Source: Actinokineospora baliensis
GTDB taxonomy: Bacteria > Actinomycetota > Actinomycetes > Mycobacteriales > Pseudonocardiaceae
NCBI RefSeq assembly: GCF_016907695.1
Contig: NZ_JAFBCK010000001.1
Coordinates: 6,436,001-6,500,000 of the forward strand
Direction of reading: 5' to 3'
DNA length: 64,000 nt
This document shows, piece after piece, positions 48,893 to 58,208 of the stretch. How positions within the stretch are numbered: the stretch's first letter is position 1; the number at the start of each line of letters is the position of its first letter. Position numbers and translations under genes: made by a program. The notes under the pieces were generated by a model. It did no database searches. It had not been told where the DNA came from and worked only from the letters and a program-made list of their open reading frames with translations.

Positions 48893-51800
48893 TCAGAACG
48901 GCTCCTCCGGCGGCACCGCGTGCACCTCGCGCAGCACCCCGTCGAGCTCGCCGACCTCGAAGCGGCACAGCCCGACCGCGTGCCAGAACTCCCCCGCCTG
49001 GGTGCCCTCGACCTTGTACCGGCCGTCCGGGGTCACCGCGGCCGATGCCTCGGGCAGGCCGATCATCGTCAGCCGCAGCCCGCGCTCGGCCACGTCCCAC
49101 AGCCGGGTGGTGCCGTCGGCGGCGCCGCTGGCCAGCGTCCGCCCGTCCGGGCTGAACGCCAGTGACAGCACCCGCCTGGTGTGCCCGGCCATGCGGGCCA
49201 GCACGGTCCCGGTCCCGGCCTCCCACAGGTAGATCACCGCGTCGTCACCGGCCACGGCCAGCACGCGGCCGTCCGGGCTGAACGCGCCAGCCCACAACCT
49301 GCCGCGCTGCGCGGTGAACACCCGGACCAGCTCGTGGTCGGCGACCCGCCACAGCACCGCGGTGCCGTCGTTGCTGACGCTGGCCAGCAGTTGCCCGTCC
49401 GGGCTGAACCGCACGTCGTAGACCCGGTCGGTGTGCCCCTCCAGGGTGGCCAGGCAGGCGCCGGTCTCGCGGTCGAACAGCCGGACCTTCGTGTCGTCGC
49501 AGCCGGTGGCGACCAGCGAGCCGTCCGGGCTGAAGACGATCGAGCGCACCCGGCCGCGGTGTTCGAGCAGCACCAGCACCTCGCGGCCGGTCGCCTGCCA
49601 CCACAGCCGGACGGTGTCGTCGTCGTTGGCGGTGGCCAGCACCTCGCCGTCCGGGGAGAACGCGCTGGCCCAGACGTACTCGGTCTCGACGTCGACCTCT
49701 TGGCCCGAGTGCCAGGTGCTCAACTGCCACAGGTGCATGCCGCCGTCGTTGCTCGCCGTGGCCAGCAGCGGTCTCACCGGGTTGAACACCGCGCCGGTGA
49801 GCTGGTCGCCGCGCCCGGTGAGGACCTGGAGCCTGCGGCCGGTTGCCGGGTCCCAGACCCGCACGACACCGTCGTTGCCCGCCGCGGCGAGCAGGTCGCC
49901 CGCGGGGTTGAAGTCCACCTGGGTGACCCGGCGGCCGTGGCCGTGCACCTCGAACCGCTGCCTGCCGCTGGCCGGGTCCCACAGCCGGACCGCGCCGTCG
50001 CGGCCGGTGGTGGCCAACTGCGCGGAGTCCGCGCGGAAAGCCAGCGGCCACACCGCGCCGCGGTGCGCGGCGAGTTCCTGGGTCTCCTGGCCGGTGGTGG
50101 TGTCCCACACGCGCAGGGTGCCGTCGCTGTCGCCGCTGGCGAGCGTGCGGCCGTCGGGGCTGAACGCGAGGTGGTACACGTTGGTGGCGTGCCGGTGCTG
50201 CAACGCCTCGGAGGTGGGCCTGCCGGTCGGCGGGATCGTCCACAACCGCACCGAACCGGAGATGTCGCCGGTGGCCACGACGTCGCGGTGCGGGTGGAAG
50301 GTGGCCGCGTAGACGTGCCCGGTGTGCCCCTCGAGCCGGTGCGCCTCGGTGCCGGACTCGACGTCGAACAGCCGCAGGTGCGCGTGCTGGCCGCCGACCA
50401 CGAGCAACCGGCCGTCGTGGCTGAAGTCCAGGGTGTAGACGGCCGCGCCGGGGCTGGCGAACCGGTGCCGCTCGGTGCCGGTGGCCAGGTCCCAGATCCG
50501 CACCGCGCCCGACTCGTCGGCGCTGGCCAGCAGCGACCCGCCCGGGTGGAACGCGATCGCCCACACCCGTTCCACGTGCCCGCCGAGCCGGTGCACCTGT
50601 TCGCCGCCGGGGACCGAGCGCACGACGACCTCGCCAGCGCTGTCGCCGTAGGCCACCACCGTGCCGTCCGGGGAGATCCGCAGCGGCCACACCGGCGCGG
50701 TGTGCCCGACGCCATCGGCGACCACCACGCCCGGCTCGCCGGTCGCCGGGTCCCAGAACCGCACGGTCCCGTCTGCGGCGACGGTGACCAACGCGCTGTC
50801 CGGCGGGCCGAAGTCGACCGCGTACACCCGGTCCAGGTGGCCGTTGAGGGTGCGCAGCGGCAGGCCCTTCTCCGTGTCGCACAGCAGCACACCGCCGTCG
50901 CCGCTGCCGACGGCGAGCAGCGAGCCGTCGGGGCTGTAGGCCAGCGGGCGGGGCAGGCGGCCGTCCTCGAAGCCGAACTGGACACCGACGCCAGCGGGAC
51001 GCAGACCGGTCAGCACGGGCTGTCCGGGGGTGATCGCGGCCGACCGCAGTTCCCTGGCCGCGCGCAGCGACGGGTCCGCCACCACGTTGATCAGGGCGGC
51101 CCTGGTCCACGTGCTGCCGGTGACCACCACGCCGCGCAGGTCGGCCTCGGCGAGCCGGGCGCCGCTGAGGTCGGCCCCGGACAGGTCGGCGTCGCGCAGC
51201 ACGGCCCGGTCGAGGCGGGCGCGGCGCAGGGTCGCGCCGCGCAGCGTGGCCCTGGCGAGCTTGGTGCCGATGAGCAGCGCGTCGGTCAGGTCGGCGCCGG
51301 TGAGGTCCACACCGGACAGGTCGCGGTGCGAGAGGTCCTCGCCGCGCAGCACCGCTTCCCGCATGTCGGTCTTGGCCGGGGTGCGCAACCGCTTGCTGAT
51401 CTTGAGGGCGTTGGCGTCGGTGACCGGGTCGCCGCCGGGGTGCGCGGCCCACTCGCGCAGCCGACCGGGATCCCCCAGGTCGCACAGGAAGTCCACGGTC
51501 AGCTGGGAGAGCTTGCGGCGGCCCAGCAGCGCGGGCCTGCCGTCGCCGAGGCCGAGCTGGCGGGCGATCTCCTTGGCGACCAACCACTCCATCACCGACG
51601 CGTGGATGAACCCGAACAGGCCGTCGTCGGTGCGCACCAGCAGGCTGCCCGCGCCGACGGCGTGCGTGGCCTGCGGCGGCGACAGCGGGGTGTCGGCCAG
51701 CCCGGCGAGCGCCTCGGCGACCTCGGCGACGTCGTCGAGGCGCAGCAGGACCTGGTCGGACTCCCACACCCGCAGCGCCAGGGTGGTGACGGCGAACCGC

Positions 51801-54800
51801 AGTTCGTCGACGGTGAACCCCGCAGGCGAGCCGGGCGGGTGCGCGCGGCGGTGCTCGTGGGCGAGCCAGGAGGCGAGGATCTCCTCGTAGAGGCCCGCCG
51901 CGCTGATCGTGTCGCGGGCGGCGACGGCGGCCAGCCGCTCGGGGTCCAGACCCGCGACGAAGCTGAGCATCCTCGGGTTGCGCGAGAGCCCGCCGAGGTC
52001 GTCGACCCGGCCGATCAACTCGACCCGTTCGCGTGCGGTCGGCTCGTCCCCGCCGTACCGGTTGACCAGGTAGTCGTCGATCTGGCTCTGGCTGAAGTCC
52101 TCCAGCAGCAGCACGCGCCGCTGGGTCAGCGCGCCGAGCCGCTCGCCGAGCGCGGTGCGGACCTGGTCGTCGCTCTGGAAGTGCTGGGTGCGGCTGGTGA
52201 CCACGACCTTGGCCCTGCCCTCCGCCGCGGCGAGCAGGGTGGTGAGGTGGTCGGCGGCGCGGTCGTAGCTGACCCGGCTGGCCAGCTCGTCGAACCCGTC
52301 GAACAGCAGCACGACCCGGCCCTCGCGCAGCAGGTAGCGGAAGGCGCGCAGGTCGATGCGGGACTCGCCGTGGTTGGCCAGGTGCGCGGCGACCAACCCG
52401 TCGACGCTGTGCGCCTTGTCCAGCGCGTGCAGCTCGATCAGGATCGGCGCCACCCCCGGCAGCCGGGCAGGCAGGGTCATCGCGAGGGTGCGCATGGCGA
52501 AGGTCTTGCCCCGGCCGAAGTCGCCCATCAGCAGCACGAACCGGCCCTCGTCGGCGGAGAGCAGCTCGACGAGTTCCCCGACGACGTCCTCGCGCACCGC
52601 CGCGGCGGAGGCGGCGGTGCCCGCGATCTCGCGGAAGCGTTGCCGCACGTACAGCTCCGGCGGGTACACCCGGTCCTTGGCGAGCCGCTCGGTCTGCGCC
52701 GTGACGTACCCGCGCAGGTCGAGCAGGCCCTGGAACTCGGTGAAGCTGCGCACCCGGACCCCGTCGCGCAGCGCGTCGGAGCGCAGCGTCAGCCCGGGGG
52801 TGGGGCCCTGGTAGACCAGCTCGGAGACCATGTCCTCCGCGTTGCGCCTGCGGACCCTGGCCAGCGCGGCGACCTCGGCGGCGGTGGGTTCGCCGATGTG
52901 CGCGGCGATCAGGAACTGCGGCACCACGTCGCCGTCCGGGTAGCTGACCCGCAGCACCGGCGGGCGGCCGGGCAGCCTGCGCACCGCGGCCCCGGGATGC
53001 CGGACCTCGAGGACCTCGGTGATCCGGCGCAACAACTGGTCGACCGGGTACTCGTCCTCGGTCGAGCGAGCGGGCGCCTCGGTCAGCTGGGGCCCGGTGC
53101 CCGACGGGGCGGTGAACGCCTGGCCCGCGGAGCGCCAGCGGCGTTCGGTGTGGCCGACCCGGCGCGGGGTGCCGTCGAGCGACCAGCTCCGCACGCCGTC
53201 GGCGGTGAGGTGCAGCAGCCGGGGGCCACCGCGCGGCGGCACCACCACGGGACCGCCGTCCGGCCGTGACTCGATTTCGGCACCGCCCGAGCCGTCGCCG
53301 GTGAGCAGCAGGTTGAGGCGGTCCCCGAGGGTGGCGTCGAGGGCCTCGGCGTCGTCGAGCGCGGCGGGGCCACTCGCCGACGGGGTGTGGCCGACGACGC
53401 CGATCCGCAGGTAACCGGCCTGTTCGTAGGAGGCGAGCGCGGTGGCGAACCAGGCGAGCTGCTCGGCACCCAAGTGGCCGGGTTCGTCATGGGTCAGGTG
53501 GGTGCGGGTGACGGTCGAGTTGAGGGCGGCGACGGCCACCCGCAGGTCGGGGACCTCGATGAGCGACCAGGGCTGGTTCGCGTCGAACACCGTGCCGCTG
53601 GGGTGGATCTCGCGGTGCAGGCGCTCGTAGTGCAGCCACTTGCTGAAGTACGGCGGCTCCGGGTCGATGCTCTCCGCGCGGCACTGCGCGAAGTACGCCT
53701 CGCACGCGGGGCCGGTGATGTCGCCGCCACCCGGCACGACCACCAGCCGACCCGCATCGATGCCCAGCAGGGACCGCAGGCCGGTGAGGAAACCGCGGGC
53801 CTGCTCGAACTGCTCGCGGGTGCCGGAGTCGGTGAGGCTGCCGCTGACGATGACCAGTTCCGGTGTGGGCAGCCCGGCTTCGCCGAGGTGGGCCAGGCTC
53901 GCGTCCACAGTGGCCAGTCGGTCGACCGGGTTCTGGCCGCCCGCACCGAACCTTGGGCCGGGGACGAACAGGACGCCGAGTTCGTGGCGCGGCCCGGAGG
54001 CGGGGGCGGCGGGCGGGAAGGTCGCCTTGGCGGTGTCGCGGCGTGGCGCGGGAATGGTCTCCGGCGACGGCGGTCGCTGAGCGGCCGCGCCGGGGTAGCG
54101 CGGGTTGCCGCCGGGCTTGGCGCGGCCGGTGATGGCGTGTTCGAGCCGGTCGAGCAGCCGCGCCTTGGCCAACTCCGGGTCGTCGATGCCGACCAGGTCG
54201 ACGAAGGTGATCGGGGCGAGCAGCCCCTCGGGGAAGACGTCGGCCACCCGCACCGGCAGCAGCAACTTGGTGTCGGGGCGGTCGTGCGCGGCCTGCAGCG
54301 CGGCCATCCACTCGAGCCTTCCGTACTGCGAGCGCAGGTAGTCGCGCGAGAGCACGGCGATCACCGCGCTGGACTCGCGGATGCCCCGGTCGATGAAGTC
54401 CAGGAAGTGCGTGCCCGGCACGAAGTCCCACGCCTGGATCATCACCGAGTACCCGGCCGCCTCCAGTTCGTGCGCGATCCAGGTGGCCCAGGCGTCGTCG
54501 ACCAGCGAGTAGCTGATGAAGAAGTCCACCGGCCCCGACCGCGGTGGCCTGGGGCCGCGGACCGAGGCCCGCTGGCTGGGCAAGGTTGGCTGGGCGGGCT
54601 GGGGTGCGGCGGGCGGGGCCGGTTCGACCAGTTCGGTGACGGCCACGCCGAGGGCCAGAGCCAGCACCGAGATCTCACCGGGCGTGGCGCCCCTGGCGCC
54701 CGACTCGATGGCGGTGATGGCGGTGGTGTCGAGCCCGCCCGCCCCCACCCTGGCGCACTCCACGGCGAGCCGGACCACCGACCAGCCCTGCCGCCTGCGC

Positions 54801-54844
54801 GCCTCGGTGAGGCGTTGGGCCACATCCGACTCCGCTGGGCTCAT
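48893..54844 (-). CDS. XRE-TIR-(degenerate metallophosphatase)-NACHT-pentapeptide-WD40 protein
   Basis: This 1983-residue STAND-type protein reads, in order: an XRE-like helix-turn-helix (5-75); a TIR domain (105-240; DFFISYSLVDDAWATWIA) with the catalytic Glu178 in SRDYLRSQYGRLEW; a calcineurin-like region (288-560) whose metal motifs are broken (LFVPGPRFG, VSGSLTDSG, VVPGGGDI); a conserved linker of unknown fold (600-730); a NACHT NTPase with Walker A GDFGRGKT (774-781), Walker B VLLFDGFDE (845-853) and sensor TSR (883-885); a helical arm ending FGFIHASVMEWLVAKEIA; pentapeptide repeats (about 1165-1245); and 15 WD40 repeats (about 1295-1935), enough for two propellers. Known relatives sense phage or stress, oligomerise and activate TIR NADase. 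A 2H phosphoesterase gene precedes it by 53 bases. The immune role is an inference from architecture. Confidence 0.9.
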   Translation of the reverse strand: MSPAESDVAQRLTEARRRQGWSVVRLAVECARVGAGGLDTTAITAIESGARGATPGEISVLALALGVAVTELVEPAPPAAPQPAQPTLPSQRASVRGPRPPRSGPVDFFISYSLVDDAWATWIAHELEAAGYSVMIQAWDFVPGTHFLDFIDRGIRESSAVIAVLSRDYLRSQYGRLEWMAALQAAHDRPDTKLLLPVRVADVFPEGLLAPITFVDLVGIDDPELAKARLLDRLEHAITGRAKPGGNPRYPGAAAQRPPSPETIPAPRRDTAKATFPPAAPASGPRHELGVLFVPGPRFGAGGQNPVDRLATVDASLAHLGEAGLPTPELVIVSGSLTDSGTREQFEQARGFLTGLRSLLGIDAGRLVVVPGGGDITGPACEAYFAQCRAESIDPEPPYFSKWLHYERLHREIHPSGTVFDANQPWSLIEVPDLRVAVAALNSTVTRTHLTHDEPGHLGAEQLAWFATALASYEQAGYLRIGVVGHTPSASGPAALDDAEALDATLGDRLNLLLTGDGSGGAEIESRPDGGPVVVPPRGGPRLLHLTADGVRSWSLDGTPRRVGHTERRWRSAGQAFTAPSGTGPQLTEAPARSTEDEYPVDQLLRRITEVLEVRHPGAAVRRLPGRPPVLRVSYPDGDVVPQFLIAAHIGEPTAAEVAALARVRRRNAEDMVSELVYQGPTPGLTLRSDALRDGVRVRSFTEFQGLLDLRGYVTAQTERLAKDRVYPPELYVRQRFREIAGTAASAAAVREDVVGELVELLSADEGRFVLLMGDFGRGKTFAMRTLAMTLPARLPGVAPILIELHALDKAHSVDGLVAAHLANHGESRIDLRAFRYLLREGRVVLLFDGFDELASRVSYDRAADHLTTLLAAAEGRAKVVVTSRTQHFQSDDQVRTALGERLGALTQRRVLLLEDFSQSQIDDYLVNRYGGDEPTARERVELIGRVDDLGGLSRNPRMLSFVAGLDPERLAAVAARDTISAAGLYEEILASWLAHEHRRAHPPGSPAGFTVDELRFAVTTLALRVWESDQVLLRLDDVAEVAEALAGLADTPLSPPQATHAVGAGSLLVRTDDGLFGFIHASVMEWLVAKEIARQLGLGDGRPALLGRRKLSQLTVDFLCDLGDPGRLREWAAHPGGDPVTDANALKISKRLRTPAKTDMREAVLRGEDLSHRDLSGVDLTGADLTDALLIGTKLARATLRGATLRRARLDRAVLRDADLSGADLSGARLAEADLRGVVVTGSTWTRAALINVVADPSLRAARELRSAAITPGQPVLTGLRPAGVGVQFGFEDGRLPRPLAYSPDGSLLAVGSGDGGVLLCDTEKGLPLRTLNGHLDRVYAVDFGPPDSALVTVAADGTVRFWDPATGEPGVVVADGVGHTAPVWPLRISPDGTVVAYGDSAGEVVVRSVPGGEQVHRLGGHVERVWAIAFHPGGSLLASADESGAVRIWDLATGTERHRFASPGAAVYTLDFSHDGRLLVVGGQHAHLRLFDVESGTEAHRLEGHTGHVYAATFHPHRDVVATGDISGSVRLWTIPPTGRPTSEALQHRHATNVYHLAFSPDGRTLASGDSDGTLRVWDTTTGQETQELAAHRGAVWPLAFRADSAQLATTGRDGAVRLWDPASGRQRFEVHGHGRRVTQVDFNPAGDLLAAAGNDGVVRVWDPATGRRLQVLTGRGDQLTGAVFNPVRPLLATASNDGGMHLWQLSTWHSGQEVDVETEYVWASAFSPDGEVLATANDDDTVRLWWQATGREVLVLLEHRGRVRSIVFSPDGSLVATGCDDTKVRLFDRETGACLATLEGHTDRVYDVRFSPDGQLLASVSNDGTAVLWRVADHELVRVFTAQRGRLWAGAFSPDGRVLAVAGDDAVIYLWEAGTGTVLARMAGHTRRVLSLAFSPDGRTLASGAADGTTRLWDVAERGLRLTMIGLPEASAAVTPDGRYKVEGTQAGEFWHAVGLCRFEVGELDGVLREVHAVPPEEPF

Positions 54845-54897
54845 CCGTGCCTCCCGTCAGCCGAACAGCGGGCGCGGAAGGGTCGCCCCCTGCCTGG

Positions 54898-55668
54898 CTA
54901 TTCTCCGCGTGCCTGGCGCGAGGAATGGCTGTTGAGCCTACCGGTCGCATTTCCGCTGTCGAATCCCCCGATCGGGGTCCCCGAAAACGGTGCGTCGCCG
55001 AAATGGGTGGTGCAGGTGCCGTAGCGGCTCATGCCGTACACGGCCAGACCGGGCAGGACACCGCTGAACTCGGCGGCGGGCGGCAGGTCGGTGAGGTCGA
55101 TGCGGAACTCGGGGTCGACCGGCCAGGCGAGGGTGACGTGCGGGTTGAACCGGTCGGTCGCGCCGCCGTCCCACTGCTCGGTGATCTCGTCGTAGCCGAA
55201 GCGGGTCAGCTGGGCGCGCCTGGCCGGGTCCTGGGCCGGGTCGCCGATGAGCCCGGCGACGCTCTCGCCAGCGGGGTCGGTGTCGCGCAACCGGCCGCGC
55301 CGCAACGGTTCGACGGCCGCGACGACCGCGCGCTGCAGCGAGATCCACTCGGCGGTCTTGCGGAAGTACAGCTCGGGGGCGCCGACCGGGTTGTGCCGGT
55401 AGTACTGGCCTTCGGCGACCAGCGCGGGCAGCCCGGCGGCCAGCGCGCGGGTGGCGGCCACGACCGCGTCGACCTCGGTGGTCTCGACCGCGAGCATGAA
55501 CAGCGACACGTGCGGGGCACAGGGTCCTGCCTGGTCGAACGGGTCGCCGAGGCGGAACCAGGACGGGCTGCCGCCCACCCGCATCCGGTCGGTGAGCCGG
55601 TCGCTGAGGGCCAGTGCGGTGTCGTCGAGGTGCCGTGGCAGAACCGCCACGATGTCGACTGTCTCCAT
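54898..55668 (-). CDS. 2H phosphoesterase (2'-5' RNA ligase-like)
   Basis: The 256-residue protein has two H-x-S/T motifs, APHVSLFM (about residue 52) and NPHVTLAWP (about residue 190), the paired histidines that define 2H phosphoesterases (CPDase, LigT, AKAP18-like). Such enzymes open 2',3'-cyclic phosphates, ADP-ribose cyclic phosphates or short 2'-5' oligonucleotides. ATG at 55668 has AGGAG six bases upstream. It precedes the TIR-NACHT gene on the same strand with a 53-base gap and no terminator, so they are probably co-transcribed. It could remove a nucleotide signal linked to TIR activity; that is an inference. Confidence 0.8.
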   Translation of the reverse strand: METVDIVAVLPRHLDDTALALSDRLTDRMRVGGSPSWFRLGDPFDQAGPCAPHVSLFMLAVETTEVDAVVAATRALAAGLPALVAEGQYYRHNPVGAPELYFRKTAEWISLQRAVVAAVEPLRRGRLRDTDPAGESVAGLIGDPAQDPARRAQLTRFGYDEITEQWDGGATDRFNPHVTLAWPVDPEFRIDLTDLPPAAEFSGVLPGLAVYGMSRYGTCTTHFGDAPFSGTPIGGFDSGNATGRLNSHSSRQARGE

Positions 55669-55853
55669 GGCGGAACTCCTCGGGGTGGGAATCGCCCGGG
55701 TGTTGTGGTGGTGCGCGCGCGGCACAGGGTAGTGGTGCGGTCGGGGTGCGCGACAGCGGTTCCGGAAAAGTCGAATTCGCCGGTATTCCCTCGTTTGCTG
55801 CGTTCGAGGGAATGGCTAGCCCATTCCGGGGATGAGCGCGCCCGTGTGGCAGC

Positions 55854-57080
55854 ATGGCGCGCATGCCGGACAAGCCGCTGGATGGCGCCACCACCCGCCG
55901 GTTGCCGAAACTGCACGCGCTGGACTGGGTCGCGATCGGTCTGCTGCTCGCGGGCGGGGCGTGCGTGCTGGTGGGGCTGCTGCCCGCGGCCGACGCGGGC
56001 GCCACGATCTCGCGGCTGGTGCCGCTGCTGCTGTTCCTCGGCTCGGTGATCATCCTGGCCGAGCTGACCGCCACCGCCGAGGTGTTCGACGTGGTGGCGA
56101 CCCGGCTGTCGATCCTGGGCCGCGGCCACTACGCGCTGCTGTTCCTGCTGTGCCTGGCGCTGGCCGCGGTCACCACGATGGGGCTCAACCTCGACACCAC
56201 CGCGGTGCTGCTGACCCCGGTCCTGCTGGCCCTCGCGGCCAAGCTGCGGGTGGAGGCGTTGCCGCTGGCGATGACCACGGTCTGGCTGGCCAACACGGCG
56301 AGCCTGCTGCTGCCGGTGTCGAACCTGACGAACCTGCTCGCCGCCGACCGGGTCGCGTTGGCGCCCGCGGAGTTCGCCGCCCGGATGTGGGCGCCGCAAC
56401 TGGCGGCGATCGTGGTGACAGGGGTGTTCCTGTGGGTGTTCTACTGGCGCCGGGCGGGGGACGCGAAGACCGGCTACGCCATCCCGGGCAGGCACGAACC
56501 TCGGGACCCGGTGCTGTTCCGGGTCGCGGCGGTGGCGTGCGTGCTGTTCGTCGTCGGCATCCTGGCCGGGGTGCCGATCGGCATCGCGTCCTCGGTGGCG
56601 GCGGGGATCCTGGTGGTGGCGTTCGCCGTGCGGATGCGTTCGGCGTTGCGGCCCGCGCTGCTCCCGTGGCGGCTGCTGGTGTTCGTGATCGGCTTGTTCC
56701 TCGTGGTGGAGACGGTGAACCGGCACGGGCTGGCGGATCTGGTGCACGCGCTGATGGGCGACGCGGACGACGCGGCTGGCGCGGCCAGGGCGGCGGGCAC
56801 CGGCGCGCTGCTGTCGAACCTGGTGAACAACCTGCCCGCCTACGTGGCGGGCGAATCCGTTGTCCCCCTTGGCAACCACAACCAGTTGCTGGCCCTGCTG
56901 GTCGGCACGAACGTCGGCCCCATCGTCACGCCGTGGGCGTCGCTGGCGACGCTGCTCTGGTACGAGCGCTGCGTCTCCGCGGGCGTCCGCGTCCCGATGC
57001 GCCGGTTCGTGTGGACCAGCGCGGGATTGGCGGTCACCGCACTCGCGGCGACCGTCGCGGCACTGCTGCTGGTCGGCTAG
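55854..57080 (+). CDS. SLC13/ArsB-like anion permease
   Basis: The 408-residue membrane protein has about ten or eleven hydrophobic segments and the ArsB/NhaD-like re-entrant motifs: LNLDTTAVLLTPVLLALAAK in the first half with TVWLANTASLLLPVSNLTNL, and LLSNLVNNLPAYVAGESV with LVGTNVGPIVTPWASLATLL in the second. It would move an inorganic or organic anion, or arsenite, driven by ion gradient. ATG at 55854 or 55863. It is divergent from the 2H phosphoesterase gene and probably unrelated to it. Confidence 0.85.
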   Translation: MARMPDKPLDGATTRRLPKLHALDWVAIGLLLAGGACVLVGLLPAADAGATISRLVPLLLFLGSVIILAELTATAEVFDVVATRLSILGRGHYALLFLLCLALAAVTTMGLNLDTTAVLLTPVLLALAAKLRVEALPLAMTTVWLANTASLLLPVSNLTNLLAADRVALAPAEFAARMWAPQLAAIVVTGVFLWVFYWRRAGDAKTGYAIPGRHEPRDPVLFRVAAVACVLFVVGILAGVPIGIASSVAAGILVVAFAVRMRSALRPALLPWRLLVFVIGLFLVVETVNRHGLADLVHALMGDADDAAGAARAAGTGALLSNLVNNLPAYVAGESVVPLGNHNQLLALLVGTNVGPIVTPWASLATLLWYERCVSAGVRVPMRRFVWTSAGLAVTALAATVAALLLVG

Positions 57081-57088
57081 AGCGCCGA

Positions 57089-57751
57089 TCAGCCGGGGAC
57101 CCGGCCGTCGGCTATGGCGGCGAGCACGACCACGGCCGCGTCCACCGTCTCCTGCCGGGTTCCGGGGCGGCGGCGGACCCGGTGGCTGGTGGTGCGCAGA
57201 CCGCCCAGGGACAGGTCGGCCGTGTTCGGGATGGACGTGCCCAGGGCGACGGTGGCGACGAGGTCCTGGCCGCCGGGGATGACGGTTTCGTGGAAGACGC
57301 CCGCCGGGAGCCGGTAGCTCTCCCCCGCCCGGTGCGTGCTGGTCGCGGTGACGTGCGCGCGGACCAGGCGGTCGGTGGCCTCGATGGTGTCGCCGTCGGT
57401 GTCGCTGAGGACCTCGAACACGCGGTGGGTGGGCGTGGCCGCGGCGGCGACCCGGATGGTCTGGTTGCGGAGCTTGCCGACCAGCACCCAGCTCACCAGG
57501 TCCCAGCTGTGGCAGTGCGTCGGCGATGTCGTGGGCGGCGCGACACCGCGGCCGGGCTCCCACAGGTGCACGCACACGCCCTCGTCGCCGTCGCGGTGCA
57601 CCGGCAGGCAGAGGAAACCCAGCGGGTGCAGCACGGCGGTGACACCGGCGGGCTCGGTGACCACTCGGTTGAGCGCGGCGCGCGCCCAGCTGAGCACCTG
57701 CTCGCCCGCGTCGCGCTCGATGGCGTCGGACAACTCGGAGTACAGCGTCAT
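57089..57751 (-). CDS. Cupin-like protein of unknown function
   Basis: The 220-residue soluble protein has two histidine-bearing strands spaced like a cupin barrel, PTHCHSWDLVSWVLVGKL (about 78-95) and PAGVFHETVIPGG (about 150-162), which could hold a metal as in cysteine-dioxygenase-like proteins. I do not recognise the exact family. ATG at 57751 starts MTLYSELSDAIE; the in-frame extension to 57952 overlaps the next gene's promoter. It is convergent with the permease (eight bases) and divergent from the DUF6191 gene. Confidence 0.7.
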   Translation of the reverse strand: MTLYSELSDAIERDAGEQVLSWARAALNRVVTEPAGVTAVLHPLGFLCLPVHRDGDEGVCVHLWEPGRGVAPPTTSPTHCHSWDLVSWVLVGKLRNQTIRVAAAATPTHRVFEVLSDTDGDTIEATDRLVRAHVTATSTHRAGESYRLPAGVFHETVIPGGQDLVATVALGTSIPNTADLSLGGLRTTSHRVRRRPGTRQETVDAAVVVLAAIADGRVPG

Positions 57752-57896
57752 GGTGAACGCCCCGGAGTTAGGCTTGGAGTGGCCGCCAGCGTAGCAACGC
57801 GCGCGAGGGTGCTGGAAGGTCGCGAACGGCACTGTCACGGTTCTGTCCGATACCGGCAAGCGGAACCGCGGCGCCCGGCCGGGCGTTGGAGGTGGC

Positions 57897-58208
57897 GTGA
57901 ACACCGTCGAGCTGGTCCTGTCGCTCAGCATCCCGGCGGCGACGGTCGGCATGGTCGCGTTCGGGGTCTACGAGCTGCGCCGCCGCAAGAACCGGGGCGG
58001 TGACGGGGCGCCGGTGACCGCGACGTACGTCAACGAGTTCACCGCGATCTTCTACGGCACCAAGCGGATGGAGCTCGACCACCGCGACAGCATGTCGATG
58101 ATGCGCGAGGAGGACGCCCAGGGCGACCGGCCGTGGGACCTCAGCGGCGGCATCACCCTCGACCGCGGCGCGCTGGGGCGGGAGCGCAGGCCCCCGCCCC
58201 AGCCGTGA
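57897..58208 (+). CDS. DUF6191 small membrane protein
   Basis: The 103-residue protein has one N-terminal membrane helix (VELVLSLSIPAATVGMVAFG) followed by a positively charged stop and a polar domain with ATYVNEFTAIFYGTKRMELD and WDLSGGITLDRG, the DUF6191 pattern found in actinobacteria. Function unknown. GTG at 57897 has GGAGG six bases upstream. Its stop is directly adjacent to the stop of the convergent amidohydrolase gene (58208/58209). Confidence 0.85.
   Translation: MNTVELVLSLSIPAATVGMVAFGVYELRRRKNRGGDGAPVTATYVNEFTAIFYGTKRMELDHRDSMSMMREEDAQGDRPWDLSGGITLDRGALGRERRPPPQP

Noticed and set aside
49181..53269. 1362-codon plus-strand frame antisense to the TIR-NACHT gene
   Set aside because: Typical long antisense frame of high-GC DNA; no domain or ribosome site, and the minus-strand protein is unambiguous.
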